Positions 28,112-35,907 of a stretch of 64,000 nucleotides of DNA are shown in pieces. Below the pieces are notes generated by a model. That model saw only the letters and a program-made list of their open reading frames with translations, did no database searches and had not been told where the DNA came from. Every line of letters begins with the position of its first letter. Position 1 is the first letter of the stretch. This DNA is from Arthrobacter sp. DNA4 (GTDB lineage Bacteria > Actinomycetota > Actinomycetes > Actinomycetales > Micrococcaceae): positions 1,612,001 through 1,676,000 of the forward strand of contig NZ_CP101466.1 in assembly GCF_024362385.1 (NCBI RefSeq), in the 5' to 3' direction. The position numbers were made by a program, and so were the translations under genes.

Positions 28112-28306
28112 ATGCCGAAGATGAAGACCCACAGTGGTGCTAAGAAGCGCTTCAAGCTGACCGGCAGCGGCAAGCTGCGCCGCCAGCAGGCCAACCGCCG
28201 CCACTACCTGGAGCACAAGTCCAGCCGCCTGACCCGCCGCCTTGCCGGCGACAAGATCGTCTTCAAGGGCGACGCCAAGGTCATCCGGAAGATGCTCGGC
28301 ATCTAG
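28112..28306 (+). CDS. rpmI: 50S ribosomal protein L35 (bL35)
   Basis: A 64-residue basic protein, [20 protein letters not shown] at the start and [11 protein letters not shown] at the end, typical of bL35. AAGGAGATCG precedes the ATG. It is the middle gene of infC-rpmI-rplT. Confidence 0.97.
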   Translation: MPKMKTHSGAKKRFKLTGSGKLRRQQANRRHYLEHKSSRLTRRLAGDKIVFKGDAKVIRKMLGI

Positions 28307-28424
28307 TTTCCAAGTTTATTGATGGACCGCTTACCGGTGGTCCGTCACCTGCCAAACAGCCTTCTCAGGCCGCCGGAACACCGGCAACAGATGCTTGGGA
28401 TCAGATTTTCGAAGGAGTACGCAC

Positions 28425-28814
28425 GTGGCACGTGTGAAGAGGGCGGTCAACGCCCACAAGAAGCGCCGGGTTGTTCTTGAACGGGCGAAGGGTTACCGCG
28501 GACAGCGTTCGCGCCTGTACCGCAAGGCCAAGGAACAGCTGCTGCACTCGTTTGTGTACAGCTACGGTGACCGCAAGAAGAAGAAGGGCGACTTCCGCCG
28601 CCTGTGGATCCAGCGCATCAACGCTGCGTCCCGCGCCAACGGCCTCACCTACAACCGCCTCATCCAGGGCCTGAAGGCCGCTGAGGTCGAGGTTGACCGC
28701 CGCATGCTGGCCGAGCTTGCCGTTTCTGACGCCAACGCCTTCGCCGCACTGGTCCAGGTGGCCAAGGACTCCCTGCCGGCAGACACCTCCGCCAAGAAGG
28801 TTGCCGCAGCCTAG
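28425..28814 (+). CDS. rplT: 50S ribosomal protein L20 (bL20)
   Basis: A 129-residue basic protein that binds 23S rRNA early in assembly. The start is GTG 28425 with GAAGGAG 7 nt upstream, giving [15 protein letters not shown]. The conserved [15 protein letters not shown] and [10 protein letters not shown] segments are intact. An ATG farther upstream (28395) would add a non-homologous extension. Confidence 0.97.
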   Translation: MARVKRAVNAHKKRRVVLERAKGYRGQRSRLYRKAKEQLLHSFVYSYGDRKKKKGDFRRLWIQRINAASRANGLTYNRLIQGLKAAEVEVDRRMLAELAVSDANAFAALVQVAKDSLPADTSAKKVAAA

Positions 28815-28826
28815 CAGTCGCTGCCG

Positions 28827-28842
28827 CCCCTCGCCTGAGGGG
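28827..28842 (+). terminator. Weak hairpin after rplT
   Basis: CCCCTC-GCCT-GAGGGG forms a 6-bp stem just after rplT. No T run follows. Confidence 0.35.
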
Positions 28843-28871
28843 CCAGTTCAGGAACTGGAAGCGTCAGCTAC

Positions 28872-28877
28872 TACAGT
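28872..28877 (+). promoter_or_regulatory. Candidate -10 element of the TrmH-family gene
   Basis: TACAGT ends 6 nt before the ATG at 28884. Confidence 0.45.
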
Positions 28878-28883
28878 TCTTGT

Positions 28884-29810
28884 ATGAACGAAACCGGGCG
28901 CCCGCAAGATCTTCCACTGTCCAACCCCCGAGCCGATCGGGTCAGGGACGTGGCAAAGCTTGCAGGGCGCCCGGCCCGTTTAAAGCGCGGCCATTTCCTT
29001 GCCGAGGGGCCGCAGGCGGTCCGGGAAGCCCTCAAGCTCCACCAGCAGCGCCTCTCGGCGGGAGCGCCCGGAGTGGTTACCGAGGTATTCGCCAGCGAAA
29101 GCTGCCTGGACCGCTTCCCCGAATTCGAAGAGCTCGCCGAAGGCACCAACGCCCGGCTGGCCACCGATGAGGTCCTGGCGGCCATGGCGGACACCGTCAA
29201 CCCTCAGGGAATCGTGGCCGTCTGCAGGTTCGTGGACGTCGCCTTGGCGGACGTGCTCGACGCCGGCCCGCGCCTGATTGCCGTGCTGTGCCAGGTCCGG
29301 GACCCGGGGAATGCAGGCACCGTGTTGCGTGCGGCCGATTCGGCCGGCGCCGACGCCGTCATTTTCACGGCGTCCAGCGTAGATATCTACAACCCCAAGG
29401 CGGTCCGCTCCACCGCGGGGTCGCTGTTCCATCTTCCGGTCGTCCTGGCTGCGGATCCTGCGGAACTGGCTGCCGCCTGCAAGGCCCGGGGCATCGGCGT
29501 CCTCGCTGCCGACGGTTACGGGCAGCTGGACCTGGATGTCCTGCAGGACGAGAACGCGCGCCGCAGGCTCACCGGTGAAGGCCCTGCATCCGCCTTTGAC
29601 CTCGCTGCACCGACCGCCTGGTTCTTTGGGAATGAGGCCCAGGGGCTCTCGGCTGAGGAGCTTGAACTTGCGGACCACCGGGTTGCGGTTCCGGTCTACG
29701 GTGCGGCCGAAAGCCTCAACCTTGGAACGGCGGCCACTGTGTGCCTCTACGCCAGCGCCCGTTCCCAGCGCCGCCCCGATACTGCCGCCGGGCAGGTCCG
29801 CGCCGGGTAG
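28884..29810 (+). CDS. TrmH-family (SpoU) RNA 2'-O-methyltransferase
   Basis: A 308-residue SPOUT enzyme with an N-terminal substrate-binding domain (KRGHFLAEGPQAVREAL) and three knot motifs: VRDPGNAGTVLRAAD, WFFGNEAQGLS and VPVYGAAESLNLGTAATVCLY. It probably methylates rRNA or tRNA 2'-hydroxyls. Position after rplT and upstream of pheST is common in actinobacteria (compare Rv1644, tsnR). The exact target cannot be assigned. Confidence 0.9.
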   Translation: MNETGRPQDLPLSNPRADRVRDVAKLAGRPARLKRGHFLAEGPQAVREALKLHQQRLSAGAPGVVTEVFASESCLDRFPEFEELAEGTNARLATDEVLAAMADTVNPQGIVAVCRFVDVALADVLDAGPRLIAVLCQVRDPGNAGTVLRAADSAGADAVIFTASSVDIYNPKAVRSTAGSLFHLPVVLAADPAELAAACKARGIGVLAADGYGQLDLDVLQDENARRRLTGEGPASAFDLAAPTAWFFGNEAQGLSAEELELADHRVAVPVYGAAESLNLGTAATVCLYASARSQRRPDTAAGQVRAG

Positions 29811-29904
29811 GGGCGCACGACGGCGGTTGGCGGCCTGCGCCCAGCGGGATTCCCGGGCGCCCATGTTCACCTGCGGGGCAGCATGATTGCGGGCCACAAA
29901 GAAA

Positions 29905-29924
29905 GGCCCCGGAAATCCGGGGCC
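29905..29924 (-). terminator. Terminator of the GlsB/YeaQ-like gene
   Basis: GGCCCCGGA-AA-TCCGGGGCC is a 9-bp stem. Read on the minus strand it is followed by TTTCTTTG, which fits a rho-independent terminator. Confidence 0.75.
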
Positions 29925-29949
29925 CGATGGTTGTTGCTGGACAGAGTTA

Positions 29950-30225
29950 TCAGGGAGCGCGGCTGGCTTTTCCGCGTCCGGTGACGGCTCCGTAGATGCC
30001 GGCGACAACCAGGCCGCCGACGATAGCGAGAATCCAGGTGCCGAGGTCGAAGAAGGCAAGATCGCCCTTGTTGAACAGGAGGCTGCCAATCCAGCCGCCA
30101 ACGATGGCTCCAACGACACCCAGGATGAGGCTGGTAACCCAGCCGCCGCCGACCCGTCCGGGCATAACGGCTTTAACGATGGCCCCGACAATCAGGCCCA
30201 GAATAATCCAAGCAAGAAAACCCAT
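29950..30225 (-). CDS. GlsB/YeaQ/YmgE family stress-response membrane protein
   Basis: A 91-residue, very hydrophobic, glycine-rich protein: MGFLAWIILGLIVGAIVKAV, then a GRVGGGW loop and two more membrane segments. This matches the transglycosylase-associated (YeaQ/YmgE) family, often induced by envelope or acid stress. The biochemical role is unknown. A strong GAGGAGGAG Shine-Dalgarno sequence precedes the ATG. Confidence 0.88.
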   Translation of the reverse strand: MGFLAWIILGLIVGAIVKAVMPGRVGGGWVTSLILGVVGAIVGGWIGSLLFNKGDLAFFDLGTWILAIVGGLVVAGIYGAVTGRGKASRAP

Positions 30226-30244
30226 GTCTCCTCCTCATTGTGAC

Positions 30245-30261
30245 CGGGATTAATAGTCCCG
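30245..30261. promoter_or_regulatory. Palindrome upstream of the GlsB/YeaQ-like gene
   Basis: CGGGATTAATAGTCCCG is a 17-bp inverted repeat with one mismatch, 20 bp upstream of the start codon. It could be an operator or a 5' UTR hairpin. Confidence 0.35.
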
Positions 30262-30392
30262 ATGAGCCTCAAGCTAACATAAGCACCCCGCAAAGTCAGT
30301 AGCCCCAAAAAGGGCGTTGCCGCATCGTTAGGAGCCTCACGCGGCCGGGAGTTGGAGGGGCCGTGACGGCGGGGCACGCGGTGGTCGGCAGC

Positions 30393-31601
30393 CTAGCCCG
30401 CCAGCGGCCTCTTGCGTTCCAGCAAGCCGCTGAGGAGGGCGACGCCGAAACCGAGGACGGCCAGGACGGCGCCGACGAGTGCCGGGGCAACAAAGCCCCA
30501 GCCGAGGGCGATGACCACTCCACCGAGGAACGCGCCGAGTGCGTTGGCGACGTTGAGGGCGGCATGGTTGAGGGAAGATGCCAGCGACGGTGCATCCGGC
30601 GAGGCGTCGAGGAGGCGGGTCTGCAGGGCGGGGATCAGCATGGAACCGGAAGCTCCCACCACGAACACCATCACCATGGCGCTCCACTGCCAGTGGGCTG
30701 CCACCGCGTAAACCACCAGGGCAACGGCAATAGCCGGGAGGACGCGGTAGAGGGTGCCCATCACCGATTTATCGGCCAGCCTGCCCCCGACAATGTTTCC
30801 GGCCACCATGCCCAGCCCGTAGAGCGCCACCACCAGGGGGAGCAGCCCCGACGGGATGCCGGCCACAGCCGTCATGGTGTGCGCGATGTAGGTGTAGGTG
30901 GCGAAGAAGCCGCCGAAGCCCACGATGCCCACCAGGAGGGCCAGCCAGACCTGGAGCCGCTTGAGGGCGCCAAGTTCGCGACGGATGCTGGCATCGGGGT
31001 GGGCGTGCTGGAACGGGACGAATTTCCACACCATGGCCAGGGCCAGCAGGCCGATGGCGCCCACCAGCACAAACAGCAGGCGCCACCCGAAGGTTTGGCC
31101 CAGCCACGTGGCGAACGGGACGCCCACCACGTTGGAGACACTGAGCCCGGCCATGACCATGGAGATGGCCCAGCCCCGCCGGGTGGGGGGAACCAGGGAT
31201 GCAGCGATGACGGCTGCAACTCCGAAGAACGCCCCGTGGGGCAGCCCGGCGGCAAAGCGGGAAACGAGCATCGACCCGTAGTCAGGGGCCATGAACGAGG
31301 TCAGGTTGGCCACGGTGAAGAACAGCAGGAGGCCCAGTGCCAGTTTCTTGCGGGGCAGCCTGGCGCCAACGGCGGCAAAGAGCGGAGCACCTACCACTAC
31401 TCCCAGCGCGTAGGCGGAGATCAGGTGCCCGGCCTCTGGAGTACTGATCCCCAGGCCCTGTTCCACTTCCTTGAGCAGGCCCATCATGGTGAACTCGGTG
31501 ACGCCGATGGCCACCCCGCCCATGGCCAGGGCAAAGATGGCCATGCCGACGTTGGGGGTCTTGGTGCGGGCTGCCGTGGACGGGGAAATAACGCTGCTCA
31601 T
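30393..31601 (-). CDS. MFS exporter, AraJ/YdhP-like
   Basis: A 402-residue permease with 12 predicted membrane segments. Family marks include GVTEFTMMGLLKEVEQGLGIS in the first segment, SAYALGVVVGAPLFAAVGARLPRK between segments 2 and 3 (MFS motif A) and AGLPHGAFFGVAA, all typical of the arabinose-efflux-like DHA1 branch. Substrate unknown. Start ATG 31601 (MSSVISPST) is preferred to ATG 31649 because AGCAGG is close upstream. It is divergent from the Nudix gene. Confidence 0.88.
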   Translation of the reverse strand: MSSVISPSTAARTKTPNVGMAIFALAMGGVAIGVTEFTMMGLLKEVEQGLGISTPEAGHLISAYALGVVVGAPLFAAVGARLPRKKLALGLLLFFTVANLTSFMAPDYGSMLVSRFAAGLPHGAFFGVAAVIAASLVPPTRRGWAISMVMAGLSVSNVVGVPFATWLGQTFGWRLLFVLVGAIGLLALAMVWKFVPFQHAHPDASIRRELGALKRLQVWLALLVGIVGFGGFFATYTYIAHTMTAVAGIPSGLLPLVVALYGLGMVAGNIVGGRLADKSVMGTLYRVLPAIAVALVVYAVAAHWQWSAMVMVFVVGASGSMLIPALQTRLLDASPDAPSLASSLNHAALNVANALGAFLGGVVIALGWGFVAPALVGAVLAVLGFGVALLSGLLERKRPLAG

Positions 31602-31744
31602 ATGCCTGCTTCTCGTCAAGTGTGGATCTGGAACGGGGACGGATGCCACGGCAGTGGGGCGGGACGGTCCGGACAGTCTGGCAAACCCCTGGCAGGCAGG
31701 AGCTATTCCCGGCGCTTCGGCCGGACGAAGGCAAACTGACGTTC

Positions 31745-31773
31745 CTGGACCTTCCCATTGTGGCCCATAGAAT
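31745..31773 (+). promoter_or_regulatory. Candidate promoter of the Nudix gene
   Basis: CTGGAC (31745-31750) and TAGAAT (31768-31773) are 17 bp apart, and TAGAAT ends 6 nt before GTG 31780. A perfect palindrome GGCCCAT-AGA-ATGGGCC (31762-31778) covers the -10 and could be an operator. Confidence 0.5.
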
Positions 31774-31779
31774 GGGCCG

Positions 31780-32235
31780 GTGACTGGACTGATTCAGGTA
31801 GTGGGCGGAGCCGTGGTGGACTCGCTGGCCAATCCAACGGCACTGCTGGTGGCGAGGCGGAGCGCTCCGGAGCACCTCGCCGGGCTGTGGGAGTTCCCCG
31901 GAGGCAAGGTGGAACACGGCGAGGCTGCCGAAGCGGCGCTGGTACGGGAGCTGGCCGAGGAGTTGGGAATCGGAGTGCGGTTGGGAGCAGAACTGCCGGC
32001 GGAAACACCGGCCGTCTGGCCCCTCAACGACCGGGCCAGCATGAGGGTGTGGTTCGCCGAAGTGACCCGTGGCGAACCTGCACCCCTGGAAGACCATGAC
32101 GAACTGCGCTGGATCCGGCTGCAGGACAGCGAAGCAGTCCTTGGGCTGCCGTGGATTCCGGCCGATTACCCGATTGTCCGTGCCCTCCTGGAGTCAGTGG
32201 CGGCACTGGTGCCCGGGTCCCCGGCGCAGGGTTAG
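31780..32235 (+). CDS. Nudix hydrolase, MutT-like
   Basis: A 151-residue (d)NTP pyrophosphohydrolase. The full Nudix box GX5EX7REUXEEXGU is seen at about residues 41-64 (GGKVEHGE...RELAEELGI). The short length, the N-terminal QVVGGAVVD strand and the WEFPGGK motif resemble 8-oxo-dGTP-cleaving MutT, but the substrate is inferred. The start is GTG 31780. It ends 43 bp before the convergent radical SAM gene. Confidence 0.9.
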   Translation: MTGLIQVVGGAVVDSLANPTALLVARRSAPEHLAGLWEFPGGKVEHGEAAEAALVRELAEELGIGVRLGAELPAETPAVWPLNDRASMRVWFAEVTRGEPAPLEDHDELRWIRLQDSEAVLGLPWIPADYPIVRALLESVAALVPGSPAQG

Positions 32236-32278
32236 ACCCGGAGAGAACCACCCAGCGGACGCTTAGACCTGCGAACGG

Positions 32279-33427
32279 TTAGAAGAGCGATTCCTGCACC
32301 GCGGGGCGGGATGCCGAAGAGGACGCTGCCGGGGAGTCGGCTGGGGATGTTCCGGTAACCGCGGTGGGAATGATCCCCGCCGGGTACTCCGCTTCCTCGG
32401 CGCGTGGATCATCCACGTCCCGGTTGTCGAGGTCCCTGTTGTTGAGGTCCCGGTGGCTGAAACCGGAGGAATGCGAAAAGCCGTGGCGTGCCTTGAAATA
32501 GCGGACCTTGCCCGCAAGCCACGTCCGGTATTCCTTGGACGCGTAGGAGCCGGTCCCGTAGAGCCGCCGGTAGCGGCCGGCCAGTTCGGGATGGTTGGCG
32601 GCGATCCACTTCATGAACCATTCCCTGGTGCCCGGCTTCAGGTACAGCGCGCCCGCACTGACTCCGGTCGCGCCGGCAGCCGCCAGGGAACCGAACAGCG
32701 CATCCAGGGCTTCGTCGCTGTCGGAGAGCCACGGCAGGATGGGCATCGCCATGACGCCGCAGGGCAGCCCGGCCTCGCGCAGCCGGGACACCAGTTTGAG
32801 CCGGGCCCTGGGACCCGGGGTGCCGGGCTCGATGGCCTCGGATAGGGCTTCGTCGGTCATGGCCAGGGAAATCCCAAGCCCTACCGGCACCTGTGCGGCA
32901 GCACTCTTGAGCAGCGGGATGTCCCGTGCCAGCAGGGTCCCTTTGGTGAGGATGGACAGGGGAGTGCCGGACTCCGCCAGGGCATTGATGATGCCAGGCA
33001 TGAGCCGGTACCTGCCCTCGGCCCGCTGGTAGGGGTCGGTGTTGGTGCCCAGCGCCACCTGCTGGCGCGTCCATGAGGCCTTGTTCAGTTCCTTCCGGAG
33101 GACTTCCGCGGCGTTGACCTTCACCACCACCTGGCTGTCGAAGTCCATGCCGGCGTCGAAGTCCAGGTAGGTGTGGCTCTTGCGGGCAAAGCAGTAGACG
33201 CAGGCGTGGCTGCAGCCGCGGTAGGGATTCACTGTCCACTCGAAAGGCATCTTCGATCCCGCCGGGACCCTGTTGAGCACCGATTTTGCGGTGACCTCGT
33301 GAAACGTGATCCCGGCGAACTCGGGGGTGGTGACGGAGCGGACCAGCCCGGCCAGCGGAAGCAGCGCGGGGCCGGGTCCTCCTGCGTTGTCCGGCGTGGG
33401 CACCAGTGCTTGCGCTTCCCATCTCAT
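32279..33427 (-). CDS. Radical SAM protein, Rv2578c family
   Basis: A 382-residue radical SAM enzyme related to spore photoproduct lyase. The cluster cysteines are Cys72, Cys76 and Cys79 (RGCSHACVYCF). The surrounding VNPYRGC and GTNTDPYQRAEGRYRL motifs mark the Rv2578c/COG1533 group, whose reaction is not established. The C-terminal 70 residues are polar and of low complexity (repeats of DLDNRD type). ATG 33427 was chosen because a promoter with an SOS box predicts transcription starting at this codon; upstream ATGs lie inside that promoter. Damage induction suggests a DNA-repair or photoproduct role. Confidence 0.88.
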   Translation of the reverse strand: MRWEAQALVPTPDNAGGPGPALLPLAGLVRSVTTPEFAGITFHEVTAKSVLNRVPAGSKMPFEWTVNPYRGCSHACVYCFARKSHTYLDFDAGMDFDSQVVVKVNAAEVLRKELNKASWTRQQVALGTNTDPYQRAEGRYRLMPGIINALAESGTPLSILTKGTLLARDIPLLKSAAAQVPVGLGISLAMTDEALSEAIEPGTPGPRARLKLVSRLREAGLPCGVMAMPILPWLSDSDEALDALFGSLAAAGATGVSAGALYLKPGTREWFMKWIAANHPELAGRYRRLYGTGSYASKEYRTWLAGKVRYFKARHGFSHSSGFSHRDLNNRDLDNRDVDDPRAEEAEYPAGIIPTAVTGTSPADSPAASSSASRPAVQESLF

Positions 33428-33434
33428 GGGACCA

Positions 33435-33463
33435 TTCGAAAACATGTTCGAATTTAAGTCAAG
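33435..33463 (-). promoter_or_regulatory. SOS-boxed leaderless promoter of the radical SAM gene
   Basis: On the minus strand TTGACT (33458-33463) and TCGAAT (33435-33440) have a 17-bp spacer. The box CGAAAACATGTTCG read on the plus strand (33438-33451) fills the space between them and differs from CGAAC-N4-GTTCG at one base. The -10 ends 7 nt before ATG 33427. Confidence 0.75.
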
Positions 33464-33533
33464 GCGCCACACAGTCCAATCCAGTCGAAACAGTGCCTCG
33501 ACGCGGCGGGCACCGCTGCAGGCACCGAAGGGG

Positions 33534-34193
33534 CTAGGGCCGCAGTTCCCATGTGACGGTGACCGCTGCCTCCACCCGGTTCAGGCCCGGTTCAACTTGT
33601 GGACCTTCCGTGGCGGATGCACGCTGCAGCCCGGCAAGCGGCACCGGTCCCGGCGCCGGGCGCTGGTCGGTGACGGACAGGACACTTCCCAGGCCGGCCG
33701 AGGCCAATGCCGCATACTGCGCAGCGGAACTGAGCGCGTCCTGCCATGCCGCGTCACGGGCCTGTGCCCGGACCACTGAGTCGTCCGAAAGGACCAGCTG
33801 CAGGCTGTTGAGGCGGACATTGTCCCCGTCAGTGTGGACGGCTGCGGAAACGGTGCCGGCCGCGCTGCCGAGGTCCCGCAGCCTGACCGCGAGGCTGCTG
33901 GAGGCGATGTAGCCCACAAGCCGCTGGCCCTCACCGTCCCGCCAAGCGAGGTCGGCGCGGACGGCCAGCCCGGCCGAGCGGATATCGTCCGGGGCAACGC
34001 CCCGGCTGCGGAGGACCGAGCCAACTGCCGCCAGGTCCTTGCCCGCGGCCGCGTAGGCTTCCCCTACCGATTCGGCGCGGCACTCCACGCCTATGGAGAC
34101 AAGCATCAGGTCCGGCGCCGCTTCTGCCCATCCAGTCCCCGTGGCGGTGATGGTCCCAGGATCCCGGCGGCCCTGCTGGTCCTGGCCCGTCAC
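33534..34193 (-). CDS. SIMPL-domain (DUF541) protein
   Basis: A 219-residue protein with the SIMPL pattern: ITATGTGWAEAAPDLMLVSIGVE at the start, then SAGLAVRADLAWRDGEGQRLVGYIASSSLAVRL and RLNSLQLVLSD. SIMPL proteins have unknown molecular function, and some are periplasmic. No signal peptide is evident here. The start GTG 34193 overlaps the upstream gene's stop (GTGA), so the two are translationally coupled. Confidence 0.8.
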   Translation of the reverse strand: MTGQDQQGRRDPGTITATGTGWAEAAPDLMLVSIGVECRAESVGEAYAAAGKDLAAVGSVLRSRGVAPDDIRSAGLAVRADLAWRDGEGQRLVGYIASSSLAVRLRDLGSAAGTVSAAVHTDGDNVRLNSLQLVLSDDSVVRAQARDAAWQDALSSAAQYAALASAGLGSVLSVTDQRPAPGPVPLAGLQRASATEGPQVEPGLNRVEAAVTVTWELRP

Positions 34194-34642
34194 GGCTGCC
34201 TCGCCGCCCGGAGTGGGTAGCCGCCGGCGGCAAGGCCTGCCCGCCGCTCGAAGATGTTCGCTGTCCCCGGATTGCCGCTGCGCAGCACGGACCAGCCGGC
34301 CGCTGCCAGGTACAAGGGGATGAAGGGCAGCCCCAGGCACCACGCGTACTGGCTGCAATGCCGTTCCTCGTGTCCCAGGAGCGCAGGCCGGGACAGCAGG
34401 TCCGCAGCCGTGCTGCGGCACAGCACCACGTTGCCCAGGGTGTAGGCGCCCGCGAAAGGCAGCCGCCAGCGGTAGCCGGCCGCAATGATCAGCCCGCGCG
34501 GCCCCCGGCTGATCCGGGTCCGGGCGGCCAAGGCGACGGCGAGCCCGGCCAGGGTGCTCCCGTTGAGGAGGTTTGCTGCCCGCCTGAGCCGCTGGGCCGT
34601 CGTCGGGCCATTCACCGAACCCGCGTGCTGCCGCAAAGTCAT
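34190..34642 (-). CDS. Putative membrane protein with an HExxH motif
   Basis: A 150-residue protein I do not recognise. After a basic N-terminus there are hydrophobic stretches near 31-40 and 105-120. The striking feature is LLGHEERHCSQYAW: His91-Glu92 and His95 form the zincin HExxH signature, and Glu132 in NIFERRAG is placed as a possible third ligand. This is compatible with a small metalloprotease-like fold, but no activity is shown. It is coupled to the SIMPL gene downstream. Start ATG 34642 is the first that avoids a long upstream extension. Confidence 0.65.
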   Translation of the reverse strand: MTLRQHAGSVNGPTTAQRLRRAANLLNGSTLAGLAVALAARTRISRGPRGLIIAAGYRWRLPFAGAYTLGNVVLCRSTAADLLSRPALLGHEERHCSQYAWCLGLPFIPLYLAAAGWSVLRSGNPGTANIFERRAGLAAGGYPLRAARQP

Positions 34643-34843
34643 GAGGCCATGGTAACCGGAGGGTTCTACTAGACTGGAGGGCAGTGGCCGCCGGTCCTGC
34701 CGGCGAGCCCTGACCTGGTCATTGAATGACACTGACGTTCAGCGCATTCATCCATGACCTGCCAGCGACGGAGGCACCGGGCGGGAAACCGCGCAGGGCT
34801 GCCCCGGCCGCAGGCAGCCACGACTCGTAGCTAAGAACAGTAG
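34643..34843 (+). promoter_or_regulatory. pheST upstream region
   Basis: This 201-bp region separates the minus-strand HExxH gene from pheS. It holds no obvious T-box. A 34-codon ORF (34726-34830) with two Phe codons near its start could be a leader peptide, but enrichment is weak. No hairpin with a T run is visible. Confidence 0.3.
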
Positions 34844-35905
<1,062 letters not shown>

Positions 35906-35907
35906 CA

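Noticed and set aside
34726..34830. 34-codon ORF before pheS with two Phe codons (MTLTFSAF), possible attenuator leader peptide
   Set aside because: Only two Phe codons, no clear alternative hairpins and no T-run terminator; kept only as a note in the upstream region.
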